Under the pieces are notes generated by a model. That model searched no databases, was not told the origin of the DNA, and saw only the letters and a program-made list of their open reading frames with translations. Source: Verrucomicrobiia bacterium (GTDB lineage: Bacteria > Verrucomicrobiota > Verrucomicrobiia > Limisphaerales > UBA11358). From it: a stretch of 10,455 bases of DNA. The DNA lies in the NCBI GenBank assembly GCA_030044395.1, contig JASHVW010000380.1, positions 1-10,455 of the forward strand, written 5' to 3'. A program made the position numbers and the translations under genes. The number at the start of each line of letters is the position of its first letter. Within the stretch, counting starts at the first letter, position 1. Positions 1 through 7,986 of this stretch are shown piece after piece.

Positions 1-95
1 CCGAGCCAGCCCTTGCCAAACCCCGACCAGAGGAGGGCGCCCGCCGCCGCAATGAGCAGGCCCGCCACGACCAGGAATTTTCCAAGATCAGTCAT
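1..95 (-). CDS. Small DUF2905-like membrane protein (3' end outside window)
   Basis: Reading the minus strand from an ATG at 95 gives 31 open codons that run off the left edge. The peptide begins MTDLGKFLVVAGLLIAAAGA and continues into LLWSGFGKGWLG. The N-terminal amphipathic start, single hydrophobic helix and following Gly/Lys-rich turn match the DUF2905 family of roughly 70-residue bacterial inner-membrane proteins, whose function is not established. A GGAGAC purine-rich stretch lies immediately before the ATG, which is closer than ideal for a ribosome binding site. The gene is divergent from the TPR protein gene that begins near 159. Only the first half is visible, so the family assignment rests on the N-terminal pattern alone. 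Confidence 0.6.
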   Translation of the reverse strand, partial: MTDLGKFLVVAGLLIAAAGALLWSGFGKGWL

Positions 96-158
96 GTCTC
101 CATTTAATGCGTCATGAGCCGGTAATCAAGTTCGGATGTCTAAATTTGACAAGTTGGA

Positions 159-2129
159 ATGGCATGTCACGATTGGCGCATGGCGAAAAAGAGATCCGGT
201 TTTTCCACCAGCGACAGAAGGAAAAAGGGTATTCAGATTTCTTCCGCCTCTCGAAAGCCTTTTTTCCGATCTGCCGGAGGATTATTTGCTCTTTGCAGTT
301 TGTTGATTGTACTGGTGATCGGAACTTTTTGGCCGTCAGTGCATTGCCAATTCCAATTTTATGATGAGAATGACTATCTGTTAGCCAATGCGCATGTGAA
401 CCGCGGTCTGACCTGGGCGAACGTGTGTTGGGCCTTTACCGCCTTGGGGAAATCCAACTGGGTTCCCTTGACATGGCTGACCCACATGATGGATTTTCAG
501 GTTTACGGTCACAACGCGTGGGGACACCACCTCACCAATATCCTGATCCATGCAGCCAACGTGTCGCTGCTCTTCCTGCTGCTGCAAAGAATGACCGGGG
601 CGGTGGGGCGAAGTTTTGTTCTTGCCGCCTTGTTTGCCGTGCATCCGTTGCGCGTCGAGTCCGTGACGTGGATTTCTGAACGCAAGGATGTGGTAAGCTT
701 CTTTTTCGGAATGCTGGCGTTACTTGCCTATGTTCGGTACGCGGAAGAATCCCAAAAGGCCGCCGGCCGGCACGATCGGTTCTATGTGCTGACACTTCTG
801 CTCTTCGTTTTCAGTCTTATGAGCAAGGCAACGCTGGTGACGTTTCCGTGCCTGTTATTGCTGTTGGATTACTGGCCGCTTCGCCGGACTTCAGATTTCA
901 AATTGGACCGTGCCAATCTCCGGCTGGTGGTGGAAAAAATTCCCTTCTTCCTCCTCATCGTGCCCGCCAGCATCGTCGCCGAACTCGCCGAACAGAGCGG
1001 GAATTCAGTGATTCTCCAGCCGCCGCTGACGTTGCGTTTGGAAACCGCTTTGATTTCCTACGCGCGTTATTTGGGATATATGTCCTGGCCGGTAAATCTC
1101 TCACCCAACTACACGTATCCAAAATCCTGGCCGGCGGGTGAGTTATGGCTGGCTGCTGCGGTTCTCGCGGGACTTTCCACACTGGTGCTTGTGGTGTACG
1201 TACGGCGGCCCTATTTCCTGGTAGGCTGGCTTTGGTTTTTGGGGACGCTGGTCCCGGTCAACGGCATAATCGAACAGGTAGGCCCGCAGGCAATGGCGGA
1301 TCGTTATACTTACATACCGATGATCGGCATTTTGCTGATCGTGGTGTGGGGAATTAATGACATGGCGGAATCGCTGCGTCTGCGGCCGCAGGCGTCGCTG
1401 GCCCTAGCCTCGATTGTTGCCGTCCTTCTGATCACCGTCACGCGGAACGATATCAGCTATTGGCGGGATGGGGACAGCCGATGGAGCCGCGCCGTGGCCG
1501 TGAGCAGGAACAATTGGACGGCCTATGCCAATCTCGGCACGGTATTGGATACGAGCAATCCTGATCGGTCCTTGGATTGTTTTGAGAAGTCCGTGGAAAT
1601 TAATCCGGACTACGTTGAGGCGCAACGGGGCCTGGCGTTCGGCCTCCTTCGACACGGGCGTTACGCGGAGGCGATTGAGCATTTTCGAATAGCGTGGATT
1701 CAAAACACGGATGACCCACGGTCGCAATGGGGCTGGGGCATCGCGTGTTATCGCGCAGGACACTTCAACGATGCCCTGTTTCACATGCAAGCAGCGCACG
1801 CCATCGCCCCGGGCAACGCGTCTTATATGACGTCTCTAGCTGAGCTGTTAGTTGGGAAACAACGGTTTACGGAGGCCATTCCGGTCTTGAAAGGTCTCTG
1901 CGCTGTACAGACCAACAATCCGGCGAATTTCAATAATCTTGGATATGCCTTGGTGAAATGCGGGCAACTGGATGCCGCCATCGAGGCATTTCAAACCGCC
2001 CGGAACATTGCGCCCAATAGGCCTGACGTGGAGGCAAACCTCGCCAACGCCATAAAGTTGAAACAACAAGAGGAAAATCTGCGTCTCTCGACCAACAGCG
2101 CGGCAAGGGTCCAATCGCCCGCGCATTGA
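159..2129 (+). CDS. Polytopic TMTC-like (GT-C type) membrane protein with C-terminal TPR repeats
   Basis: The protein has 656 residues. After a basic N-terminus there is a first membrane helix (about 41-58). An acidic loop motif YDENDY (68-73) follows, where GT-C glycosyltransferases carry their acidic catalytic or metal-binding residues. Further features are HPLRVESVTWISERKD (162-177), several more hydrophobic helices up to about 427, and DRYTYIP (381-387). From about 453 to 621 there are roughly five TPR units with the usual Ala/Gly/Tyr spacing, for example AYANLG, GRYAEAIEHF and LDAAIEAFQTA. This architecture resembles eukaryotic TMTC O-mannosyltransferases and many bacterial proteins annotated only as TPR proteins. 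A role in envelope protein or polysaccharide glycosylation is inference, and no substrate can be named. The start is uncertain: the ATG at 159 and one at 180 (residue 8, MAKKR) are both possible, and neither has a clear ribosome binding site. Confidence 0.85.
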   Translation: MACHDWRMAKKRSGFSTSDRRKKGIQISSASRKPFFRSAGGLFALCSLLIVLVIGTFWPSVHCQFQFYDENDYLLANAHVNRGLTWANVCWAFTALGKSNWVPLTWLTHMMDFQVYGHNAWGHHLTNILIHAANVSLLFLLLQRMTGAVGRSFVLAALFAVHPLRVESVTWISERKDVVSFFFGMLALLAYVRYAEESQKAAGRHDRFYVLTLLLFVFSLMSKATLVTFPCLLLLLDYWPLRRTSDFKLDRANLRLVVEKIPFFLLIVPASIVAELAEQSGNSVILQPPLTLRLETALISYARYLGYMSWPVNLSPNYTYPKSWPAGELWLAAAVLAGLSTLVLVVYVRRPYFLVGWLWFLGTLVPVNGIIEQVGPQAMADRYTYIPMIGILLIVVWGINDMAESLRLRPQASLALASIVAVLLITVTRNDISYWRDGDSRWSRAVAVSRNNWTAYANLGTVLDTSNPDRSLDCFEKSVEINPDYVEAQRGLAFGLLRHGRYAEAIEHFRIAWIQNTDDPRSQWGWGIACYRAGHFNDALFHMQAAHAIAPGNASYMTSLAELLVGKQRFTEAIPVLKGLCAVQTNNPANFNNLGYALVKCGQLDAAIEAFQTARNIAPNRPDVEANLANAIKLKQQEENLRLSTNSAARVQSPAH

Positions 2130-2244
2130 AGGCAAATATTCTGGACGCTTTTGTCAAGTTGGCCGATTGAGGTCAGCACGCGCCGATACCCCTTGCGCCG
2201 GGCCAGTGAATGGCTTAATTTCAATAAACGAGAAAGCGGGATTC

Positions 2245-3135
2245 ATGCATCCGGTAATTTCGACGAAAGACCCCGCCGCTGTCGCTCATGAATTGCAAGC
2301 GGCGTATCTGGAAATGTTCCCGAAAGGGGACAAAGTTTTCATTCCCCGAATTTTTCAATGGGCGGCCGATGCGTTCCAAGGCCGGCGCCCGGGTTACCAG
2401 GCGATTGACGCGCGCTATCACGATTTCGAACACACGCTTCAGGGCGCGTTGTGCATGGCGCGGATTTTGCAAGGACGGTCTCTGGCCGGGGCGACGCCAG
2501 CCATCCCCCAACGCATGGCGGAACTGGGCATGCTGGCCATCTTTCTGCATGACACGGGCTATTTAAAACAACGGGGCGATGTCGAAGGCACCGGCGCCAA
2601 ATATACCGTTGTCCACGTTGGACGCAGTGCGGATTTTGCCGCTGAACTTCTGGCTGAACATCATTTCGAAGCGCAAGAGGCGACCGCGGTACAAAACATG
2701 ATTTGTTGCACGGGGGTGGACGCGGTGTTGAAGGTGATTCCGTTCCAGAGCGACGTTGAAAAGATCACGGGCCTTTGCCTGGGCACGGCGGATTTACTCG
2801 GCCAAATGGCAGCAGACGATTATATCGAGAAATTGCCGATTCTTTACTCGGAATTTGCGGAAGCGGCGAGATTTACGGAGCAGAGAAACAATGTGGTGGG
2901 GTTGTTTTCCAGCGCCCAGGAGCTTGTTCGCAAAACGCCGGATTTTTGGGAGCATTACGTGAAACCGAAGCTTGACCGCGATTTTGGCGGACAACATCGT
3001 TTTCTAAATGATCCGTATCCGGACGGACCGAATGTTTACGTGGACAAAGTAGAAGCTAACATCCGGAAATTGCGGAGGGTCATCGCCTCCGAAACCGACA
3101 CCACGCAGTTTTACAAAAGAAGCCAGATGGCGTAG
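2245..3135 (+). CDS. HD-domain phosphohydrolase, cyclic-nucleotide phosphodiesterase-like
   Basis: The ATG at 2245 gives 296 residues. An in-frame TTG at 2167 would add 26 residues of low-complexity, non-conserved look, so the ATG is preferred. Motifs fit the HD superfamily: YHDFEHT (58-64), LHDTGY (101-106, containing the HD pair H102-D103), a further His in VVHVGRS (H124), and an Asp in GTADLLGQMA (D183). The YHxxxH then HD then D order parallels class I cyclic-nucleotide phosphodiesterases, where the first His is the general acid and the others hold two metals. Metal-dependent phosphoester hydrolysis in the cytoplasm is therefore likely, but the substrate is unknown. There is no signal peptide or membrane segment. 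It sits 115 bases after the TPR gene and about 64 before the Fe-S carrier gene, on the same strand, so co-transcription is possible but not shown. Confidence 0.8.
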   Translation: MHPVISTKDPAAVAHELQAAYLEMFPKGDKVFIPRIFQWAADAFQGRRPGYQAIDARYHDFEHTLQGALCMARILQGRSLAGATPAIPQRMAELGMLAIFLHDTGYLKQRGDVEGTGAKYTVVHVGRSADFAAELLAEHHFEAQEATAVQNMICCTGVDAVLKVIPFQSDVEKITGLCLGTADLLGQMAADDYIEKLPILYSEFAEAARFTEQRNNVVGLFSSAQELVRKTPDFWEHYVKPKLDRDFGGQHRFLNDPYPDGPNVYVDKVEANIRKLRRVIASETDTTQFYKRSQMA

Positions 3136-3199
3136 GCTGCGGGCTTTAATATTCACACCGTTGACGCAAACATCCGCGCCGGTTAACTTGTTGCGTCAA

Positions 3200-3583
3200 A
3201 TGATTGCCAACGTCGCGAGAACAAATCCCGCCCCGTCGAACTTCCGCGTCGGCGACGAGCGGTTGGTCAAACTCACTGCCAATGCCGCGCAGAAGGTGTC
3301 GTCTCTTTTGACGAAACAGGGCCGGCCCAACGGGGTATTGCGGGTGGCCGTCGTGGGCGGCGGCTGTTCGGGCTTGCAATATAAAATGGACCTGCAAGAC
3401 GCGCCGGCGAATCGGGACATCCTGGTGGAAAGCGCGGGCGTGCGCGTGGTGGTGGACCCCAAGAGCGCCCTTTACGTCACGGGCAGCGAATTGGACTATC
3501 TCGACACGCTGGACGGAGGATTCAAAGTGAAAAATCCCAACGCGGCAACCACGTGCTCATGCGGTGAAAGTTTCAGCGCGTGA
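3200..3583 (+). CDS. A-type iron-sulfur cluster carrier (IscA/ErpA/SufA, HesB family)
   Basis: This 127-residue protein would receive a nascent Fe-S cluster and pass it to apo-proteins in the cytoplasm. The family core starts at VKLTANAAQKV (about 23-33). The three conserved ligand cysteines are present: C56 in GGGCSGLQY, and C119 and C121 in the C-terminal TTCSCGESF motif. The ATG at 3200 leaves about 22 residues before the core. An in-frame TTG at 3161 would give 140 residues and cannot be excluded, since neither start has a convincing ribosome binding site. The stop codon overlaps the GTG start of the J-domain co-chaperone gene (GTGA, 3580-3583), which implies translational coupling. The family call is strong. 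Whether it is the IscA, ErpA or SufA type cannot be decided from sequence alone, so no symbol is given. Confidence 0.92.
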   Translation: MIANVARTNPAPSNFRVGDERLVKLTANAAQKVSSLLTKQGRPNGVLRVAVVGGGCSGLQYKMDLQDAPANRDILVESAGVRVVVDPKSALYVTGSELDYLDTLDGGFKVKNPNAATTCSCGESFSA

Positions 3584-4179
3584 TTGATTATTTCGCGCTA
3601 CTCAACGAGCCGCGACGTCCCTGGCTTGATGCCGATTCGCTCAAGCAGAAATTTCTCGGCCTTTCAGCCAATCTCCATCCCGACAAAGTCCACGCCAAGA
3701 GCGAAGGCGAAAGAGCCGCGGCGGCCAAAAAATTCGCAGAACTGAATGCGGCGCACCATTGCCTGGTCGAACCGAAGTCGCGCCTGTTGCACCTGGTTGA
3801 ACTGGAGACCGGCGCCCGGCCGAAGGAAATCCAGGAAATTCCGAATGAGTTGGCCGACGTTTTCGCGGGGGTTGCGTCTCTCTGCCAAAACGTAGATGTG
3901 TTTCTGTCGCAGAAAAGCGCTTCGCCGTTGTTGGAGGCGGAGCGCTTCGAGCGCGGCCAGGAATGGATTAACCGGTTGAACGAGTTGAAGAATAAGCTTG
4001 GCGTTTTGCGCCGACAGTTGGAAGATGGATTGAAGTCGCTGGATGCGGTTTGGACACGTTCCGACAGGCCAGGCCGGCAAGGACTTTTGCCAGCCGTTGA
4101 GGAATGCCATCGCCTATTCAGCTATTTTAACCGATGGAACAGCCAGATTCAGGAACGATTGACACAACTTGTTTTATGA
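3580..4179 (+). CDS. hscB: HscB-like J-domain co-chaperone for Fe-S cluster transfer
   Basis: The 199-residue product starts at a GTG whose last bases overlap the stop of the Fe-S carrier gene. The N-terminal J-domain (about 1-75) has the DYFALL start of HscB proteins, helix II, and the invariant HPD tripeptide (33-35) within NLHPDKVH. Helix III, AAKKFAELNAAHHCL, then leads into SRLLHLVEL. The C-terminal part is predicted alpha-helical and heptad-rich (about 117-155), as expected for the HscB domain that binds the scaffold protein IscU. HscB normally stimulates the Hsp70 HscA to release clusters from IscU. Neither hscA nor iscU is in this window, so a housekeeping DnaK or a distant hscA would have to serve. 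The neighbouring A-type carrier supports the assignment over a generic DnaJ. The stop overlaps the next gene's ATG (ATGA, 4176-4179). Confidence 0.82.
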   Translation: MIDYFALLNEPRRPWLDADSLKQKFLGLSANLHPDKVHAKSEGERAAAAKKFAELNAAHHCLVEPKSRLLHLVELETGARPKEIQEIPNELADVFAGVASLCQNVDVFLSQKSASPLLEAERFERGQEWINRLNELKNKLGVLRRQLEDGLKSLDAVWTRSDRPGRQGLLPAVEECHRLFSYFNRWNSQIQERLTQLVL

Positions 4180-4874
4180 AACCGCTTCGACTGGTCATAT
4201 TGATGTGTGTCTTGGGCGCCAGCGTTCGCGCCCTGGCCGACGATTGGGAAGCTGCGTTGAGCCGCATGCCGCTGGCGTCTCCGGCCGCCGAATTGGACCG
4301 CACCAATTGTGTGCCGCTGCTGCTCGAATCCCTCCAGGGTAACGACACGGTGAAGGCGCTGATTTTCATGCCGGGCGCCACGGACGAGATCTATTTTTTC
4401 CGCCGCGTCAACGCCACCCTTCCGGTTTCGAATCCGACACTGCTTGACGCGGTGACGGCGCTGACCAACCAAACCCACATCCAGGCCGACTTTCGCCCGC
4501 CGTTTCTGATATTGCATACGACGGAGGATTCATTGGACGTGATGGGTAACGTGGAAAGCGAATCTGCCGCGGCAAAATTGCGTCAAACGATTGTGGCCGG
4601 ACATTTTATTTTCAACGACGCGGATTGGGACGGGATCCTGGCCGCGCTGGCAAAGCCCATGGACATTGGATTGCGCCCGCGACGAGGCTCGCCGGAGTCG
4701 TGGCATTTTTACCGGCACAGTTTTGCGGCCTACGGCTTGAGCGATTGGGAAATGTTGGAAGCGCTTGCTTTGGCGGGCAAAACCACGTTCACAGTTCATT
4801 GGCGGACGGCGGATTTCGAACCCGACCGCCGGGAAGGCGCTCCGCCGACACTGGAAAGTTTTCCGTCACGGTAA
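4176..4874 (+). CDS. Secreted protein of unknown function, coupled to hscB
   Basis: The ATG at 4176 overlaps the hscB stop in an ATGA arrangement and opens directly into a signal peptide, MKPLRLVILMCVLGASVRALA, followed by DDW. An A-x-A signal peptidase I site lies at residues 19-21. An upstream in-frame ATG at 4134 would bury this signal peptide behind 14 residues and lies inside hscB, so 4176 is chosen. The mature part (about 211 residues) is soluble and rich in Asp, Ala and Leu. It contains patches such as FRPPFLILHTTEDSLD and SWHFYRHSFAAYGLSDWE, and it has no cysteine pairs, repeats or catalytic motif that I recognise. I do not know the family. Its position suggests co-expression with the Fe-S genes, but an exported protein is an unlikely direct partner of cytoplasmic cluster assembly, so the link may be regulatory or incidental. 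Confidence 0.75.
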   Translation: MKPLRLVILMCVLGASVRALADDWEAALSRMPLASPAAELDRTNCVPLLLESLQGNDTVKALIFMPGATDEIYFFRRVNATLPVSNPTLLDAVTALTNQTHIQADFRPPFLILHTTEDSLDVMGNVESESAAAKLRQTIVAGHFIFNDADWDGILAALAKPMDIGLRPRRGSPESWHFYRHSFAAYGLSDWEMLEALALAGKTTFTVHWRTADFEPDRREGAPPTLESFPSR

Positions 4875-4914
4875 AATGGTTCATGACACTTTAGCGACCT
4901 GGAAGTCGCGGATG

Positions 4915-4941
4915 ATTTAAAAGCGGCGTCATAGTCGCCGC
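4915..4941 (-). terminator. Possible Rho-independent terminator of glgB
   Basis: Read on the minus strand there is a 6-bp all-GC stem, GCGGCG with CGCCGC, around a 7-base loop (4923-4941). It is followed by TTTTAAA. It lies about 70 bases beyond the glgB stop, between convergent genes, where a terminator is expected. The T-run is only four bases, so strength is doubtful. A second weaker hairpin (GCGAC/GTCGC, 4894-4909) sits further along. The rest of the 134-base gap 4875-5008 shows nothing recognisable. Confidence 0.45.
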
Positions 4942-5008
4942 AAGCCAAGACGGTGAGCGTCAATCCGGCGCAGCAAAGGGCGGCAAGGTCCTGGATTTTG
5001 ACGGCCGG

Positions 5009-7204
5009 CTACTCCGGGGTGAAGGCCAGTATGCTCAGGGGGGGCAAATAAATCTCCGCTGAATGATTCTGATTGTGCCATTTGTGCTCGTGCGCGACGA
5101 TCTGGCCATAATTGCCTCTGTTGCTCCCGCCGTAAATGGCCGCATCGCTGTTCAAAATTTCCAGCCACTTCCCCGCCCGCGGCAAACCGATCCGATAATT
5201 CGGGCGCGCAACCGGAGTGAGATTCAAGATGACGGCAATGGGATTGGCCCCGTCATTCTTCTGGCGCACAAAGGAGAGGACGCTGTTTTCGTTGTCGGCG
5301 CAATCAATCCAGTAAAAGCCGCTGTAATCGTAATCGGCCTGCCAAAGGGAGGAGGATTTTGCGTAAAGGCGGTTCACGTCCTCGACAAATTTTTGCAGGC
5401 CGCGATGATACGGCCCCGCAGCAAGCAGCCACCAATCCAACTGGCCGTTTTCGTTCCATTCCTGGCTCTGGCCGAATTCGCCGCCCATAAACAAAAGTTT
5501 TTTTCCAGGGAAAAGCCATTGATAGCCGAGGAGCGTGCGGAGATTGGCAAACCGTTGCCAATCGTCGCCGGGCATCCGGCGGTGGAGGGAGCCTTTGCCG
5601 TGGACGACTTCATCATGGGAGAGCGGCAGGATGAAATTTTCATGATGATGATACAGCATCGCGAAGGTGAGATCGTTCTGATGATATTTGCGATAGACGG
5701 GGTCCAGGCTGAAATAATTCAAAGTATCGTGCATCCAGCCCATGTTCCATTTAAAGGAAAAGCCCAGTCCGCCGATGTGCGGCGGGCGGGTCACCTGGGG
5801 CCAGGCAGTGGATTCCTCGGCAATGGTCATGATGCCTGGAAATTCGACGTGGACGATATGGTTGAACCGCCGCAAAAAATCTATGGCCTCGAGGTTTTCA
5901 CGTCCGCCGAATTGGTTGGGAAGCCATTGGCCCTCCTTCCGCGAATAATCGAGATAAAGCATCGAGGCCACGGCATCGACGCGGAGGCCGTCCACGTGGA
6001 ACCGTCCACACCAGAATAGGGCGTTTGCGATGAGGAAATTGGAGACCTCATGGCGGCCATAATTGAAGATCAACGTACCCCAGTCCTGGTGCGCCCCGCG
6101 GCGCGGGTCTTCGTGCTCAAAAAGAGCCGTGCCGTCGAATTTCGCTAGCGCCCATGCATCGCGCGGAAAATGGGCCGGGACCCAGTCAATAATCACGCCG
6201 ATGCCCGCCTCGTGGAGGGCATTGACCAGGAATTGAAAATCGCCGGGCGTGCCATAGCGGCTGGTGGGCGCAAAGAAGCCGGTGACCTGATAGCCCCACG
6301 AAGGATAAAATGCGTGCTCGGCCACCGGGAGAAATTCCACGTGAGTAAAGCCCATGCGCTTGACGTAAAGCGCGAGCGGCTCGGCCAATTCACGGTAACT
6401 CCAGGATTCCGTGGCGGTCTTTTTCCGCCAGGATCCGATATGGACCTCATAAATGCTCAATGGCGCCCGTAACGGATCGCGCTCGCGGCGGTGCGCCATC
6501 CAGGCATCGTCCGTCCAGTTGAAATTCCAGTTATTCCAGACGATGGCGGCGTTTTTAGGGGGCACCTCAAAGAAAAATCCGAACGGGTCGGTCTTCAGCG
6601 TGATGTTTCCATGCGCGTCACGAATTTCGAATTTATAATGGGCCCCCTCCCCCACGCCGGGGATGAAAATTTCCCACACGCCGGACGCACCGAGCAGGCG
6701 GAGCGGATGAAACCGCCCATCCCAGTTGTTAAAGTCTCCCACGACGCTGATTCTTTGGGCATTCGGCGCCCAGACGGCAAAGCTGGCGCCGTGCACACCG
6801 TCAATCGTGCGCAATTGAGCGCCGAGTCTTTCATAAAGCTTCCGCTCATCGCCCTTTCCGAACAAATATAGATCATTCTCGCCGAGGGTGGGCAAAAACG
6901 AATAGGGGTCGCGGGTCCGGCGTTTTCCGCCCTTGTGAGTCGTGATGACCAAATCATAGGCATAGACCCTGTTGGCGGCTTTCGTGGCGCCCTCAAAAAC
7001 GTCGGTGTTGGGAATTCGCTGAAGCTCGAAGGCGGGCATGTTCTTCTCGGTCACAGGCTCGATGGCGACTTTGGCGGCATCGGGCAAGAGTGTGCGCACG
7101 ACGAGGCCGGACTTGTCACCCAGCGGGTGCATTCCCAGGAGAGCGTGGGGCGACTGATGAACCAGATTGACGAGACTGTTAAGCTCCTCAGGCGTAAGAA
7201 TCAT
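5009..7204 (-). CDS. glgB: 1,4-alpha-glucan (glycogen) branching enzyme, GH13
   Basis: The 731-residue enzyme cuts alpha-1,4-glucan and transfers the piece to make alpha-1,6 branches in glycogen, in the cytoplasm. Its length is typical of full-length bacterial GlgB. In order it has an extra N-terminal domain (about 1-100), a CBM48 module (about 110-210, with FAVWAPNAQRISVVGDFNNW), the catalytic barrel and a C-terminal beta domain. Catalytic residues are intact: nucleophile Asp (D410 in DGLRVDAVAS), acid/base Glu (E463 in MTIAEEST) and the stabilising Asp (D531 in LSHDEVVHGKGS). The ATG at 7204 begins MILTPEELN, like family members. A GTG at 7222 would add six residues. No strong ribosome binding site is seen for either. 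No glgA, glgC or glgP lies nearby, so the gene appears to be on its own here. Confidence 0.97.
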   Translation of the reverse strand: MILTPEELNSLVNLVHQSPHALLGMHPLGDKSGLVVRTLLPDAAKVAIEPVTEKNMPAFELQRIPNTDVFEGATKAANRVYAYDLVITTHKGGKRRTRDPYSFLPTLGENDLYLFGKGDERKLYERLGAQLRTIDGVHGASFAVWAPNAQRISVVGDFNNWDGRFHPLRLLGASGVWEIFIPGVGEGAHYKFEIRDAHGNITLKTDPFGFFFEVPPKNAAIVWNNWNFNWTDDAWMAHRRERDPLRAPLSIYEVHIGSWRKKTATESWSYRELAEPLALYVKRMGFTHVEFLPVAEHAFYPSWGYQVTGFFAPTSRYGTPGDFQFLVNALHEAGIGVIIDWVPAHFPRDAWALAKFDGTALFEHEDPRRGAHQDWGTLIFNYGRHEVSNFLIANALFWCGRFHVDGLRVDAVASMLYLDYSRKEGQWLPNQFGGRENLEAIDFLRRFNHIVHVEFPGIMTIAEESTAWPQVTRPPHIGGLGFSFKWNMGWMHDTLNYFSLDPVYRKYHQNDLTFAMLYHHHENFILPLSHDEVVHGKGSLHRRMPGDDWQRFANLRTLLGYQWLFPGKKLLFMGGEFGQSQEWNENGQLDWWLLAAGPYHRGLQKFVEDVNRLYAKSSSLWQADYDYSGFYWIDCADNENSVLSFVRQKNDGANPIAVILNLTPVARPNYRIGLPRAGKWLEILNSDAAIYGGSNRGNYGQIVAHEHKWHNQNHSAEIYLPPLSILAFTPE

Positions 7205-7414
7205 GCGAATGAATTTTAGCACACGTTTAAGGGAAAGGCACGGTAAAAGGATGGAGAAACGATCGCAAGTCGCCCGCAGTTCTCCTTCGGGTCCAGGTCC
7301 ATTGATCGCACACGTTTTGATCGTACGCTGCTGTTCGCCTCAAAATCCTTCGACATTTTGGCCTTGCAAAGCCTCGTCGAGGCAGGCAGCTTTGGGAGCC
7401 AGGCGTTACGATCT
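7205..7414. other. Divergent intergenic region between glgB and a membrane protein gene
   Basis: These 210 bases separate the divergent starts of glgB (minus) and the small membrane protein (plus), so both promoters should lie here. I could not find a convincing -35/-10 pair, a riboswitch, or a long inverted repeat. The next gene can be extended in frame upstream to a TTG at 7358, which would shorten this region. Confidence 0.4.
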
Positions 7415-7867
7415 ATGGAAGCCACATCATTTTCCTCAACCACAAGCAGGCAAGATGGGGAGCATTTACAGTTACTGGCCATTTTTCACTATGTTGTTGC
7501 CGGGCTTGGCGCACTGTTTGCGTGCTTTCCTCTGATGTACGTTGCGATGGGGGTGCTGTTGATTGTTGAGCCTGGGTTTATGACGCAAGGCCAAAAGGCG
7601 CCGCCTCCCCCCGCTTTGTTTGGGTATTTTTTCATCGTGATCGGGGTGACATTTTCATTGTTAGGATGGGCGTGCGCGGTATGCACTTTGATTTCAGGCC
7701 GGTATCTGGCGAAACGCCGCAAGCGAATGTTCAGCTTCGTAATGGCGGCGATCTTGTGCATGTTTTTCCCATTTGGGACAGCGCTTGGGGTGTTTACCAT
7801 CATCGTTCTCAGTAGGGAGTCAGTACAACGCTTGTATGAGACGGCGGCTGGAAACACTGATGGCTGA
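7415..7867 (+). CDS. Small integral membrane protein, function unknown
   Basis: From the ATG at 7415 the product has 150 residues. A short Ser/Thr-rich polar N-terminus precedes LQLLAIFHYVVAGLGALFAC. There are then three to four hydrophobic spans: about 20-52 (probably one long span or a hairpin), about 69-94, and about 107-134, the last containing FFPFGTALGVFTIIVL. The basic loop AKRRKR lies before the last span. A Pro-rich loop (KAPPPPALFG) separates the first and second spans. I associate this pattern with small uncharacterised membrane proteins in Verrucomicrobiota and Planctomycetes, from memory only. An in-frame TTG at 7358 would add 19 residues, but those are polar and unlike a membrane protein start, so the ATG is preferred. 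It converges with the kinase gene, so it is not in its operon. Confidence 0.7.
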   Translation: MEATSFSSTTSRQDGEHLQLLAIFHYVVAGLGALFACFPLMYVAMGVLLIVEPGFMTQGQKAPPPPALFGYFFIVIGVTFSLLGWACAVCTLISGRYLAKRRKRMFSFVMAAILCMFFPFGTALGVFTIIVLSRESVQRLYETAAGNTDG

Positions 7868-7986
7868 AACCGGGAAACGGAGATTAAGATTCAGAAATCC
7901 GTCATTTTCGGGTAAATGATCAGGAAAGAGATTCGAGACTCCTTACGTCGTCACCTACTTCGGGTGTCTGCGAAGGACACAAAATT

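Noticed and set aside
146..174. TTGACA as the -35 box of a promoter for the TPR gene
   Set aside because: At 17-base spacing the sequence is ACGATT, a poor -10 match, and it would fall inside or at the start of the coding region.
4134..4175. Upstream ATG at 4134 as start of the secreted protein
   Set aside because: It would place 14 polar residues before an otherwise perfect signal peptide and overlap hscB deeply. The ATGA overlap at 4176 is more natural.
5063..6019. Long plus-strand open frame (318 codons) opposite glgB
   Set aside because: It is antisense to a clearly conserved, full-length GlgB. Its translation has no recognisable domain and reflects the codon bias of the real gene.
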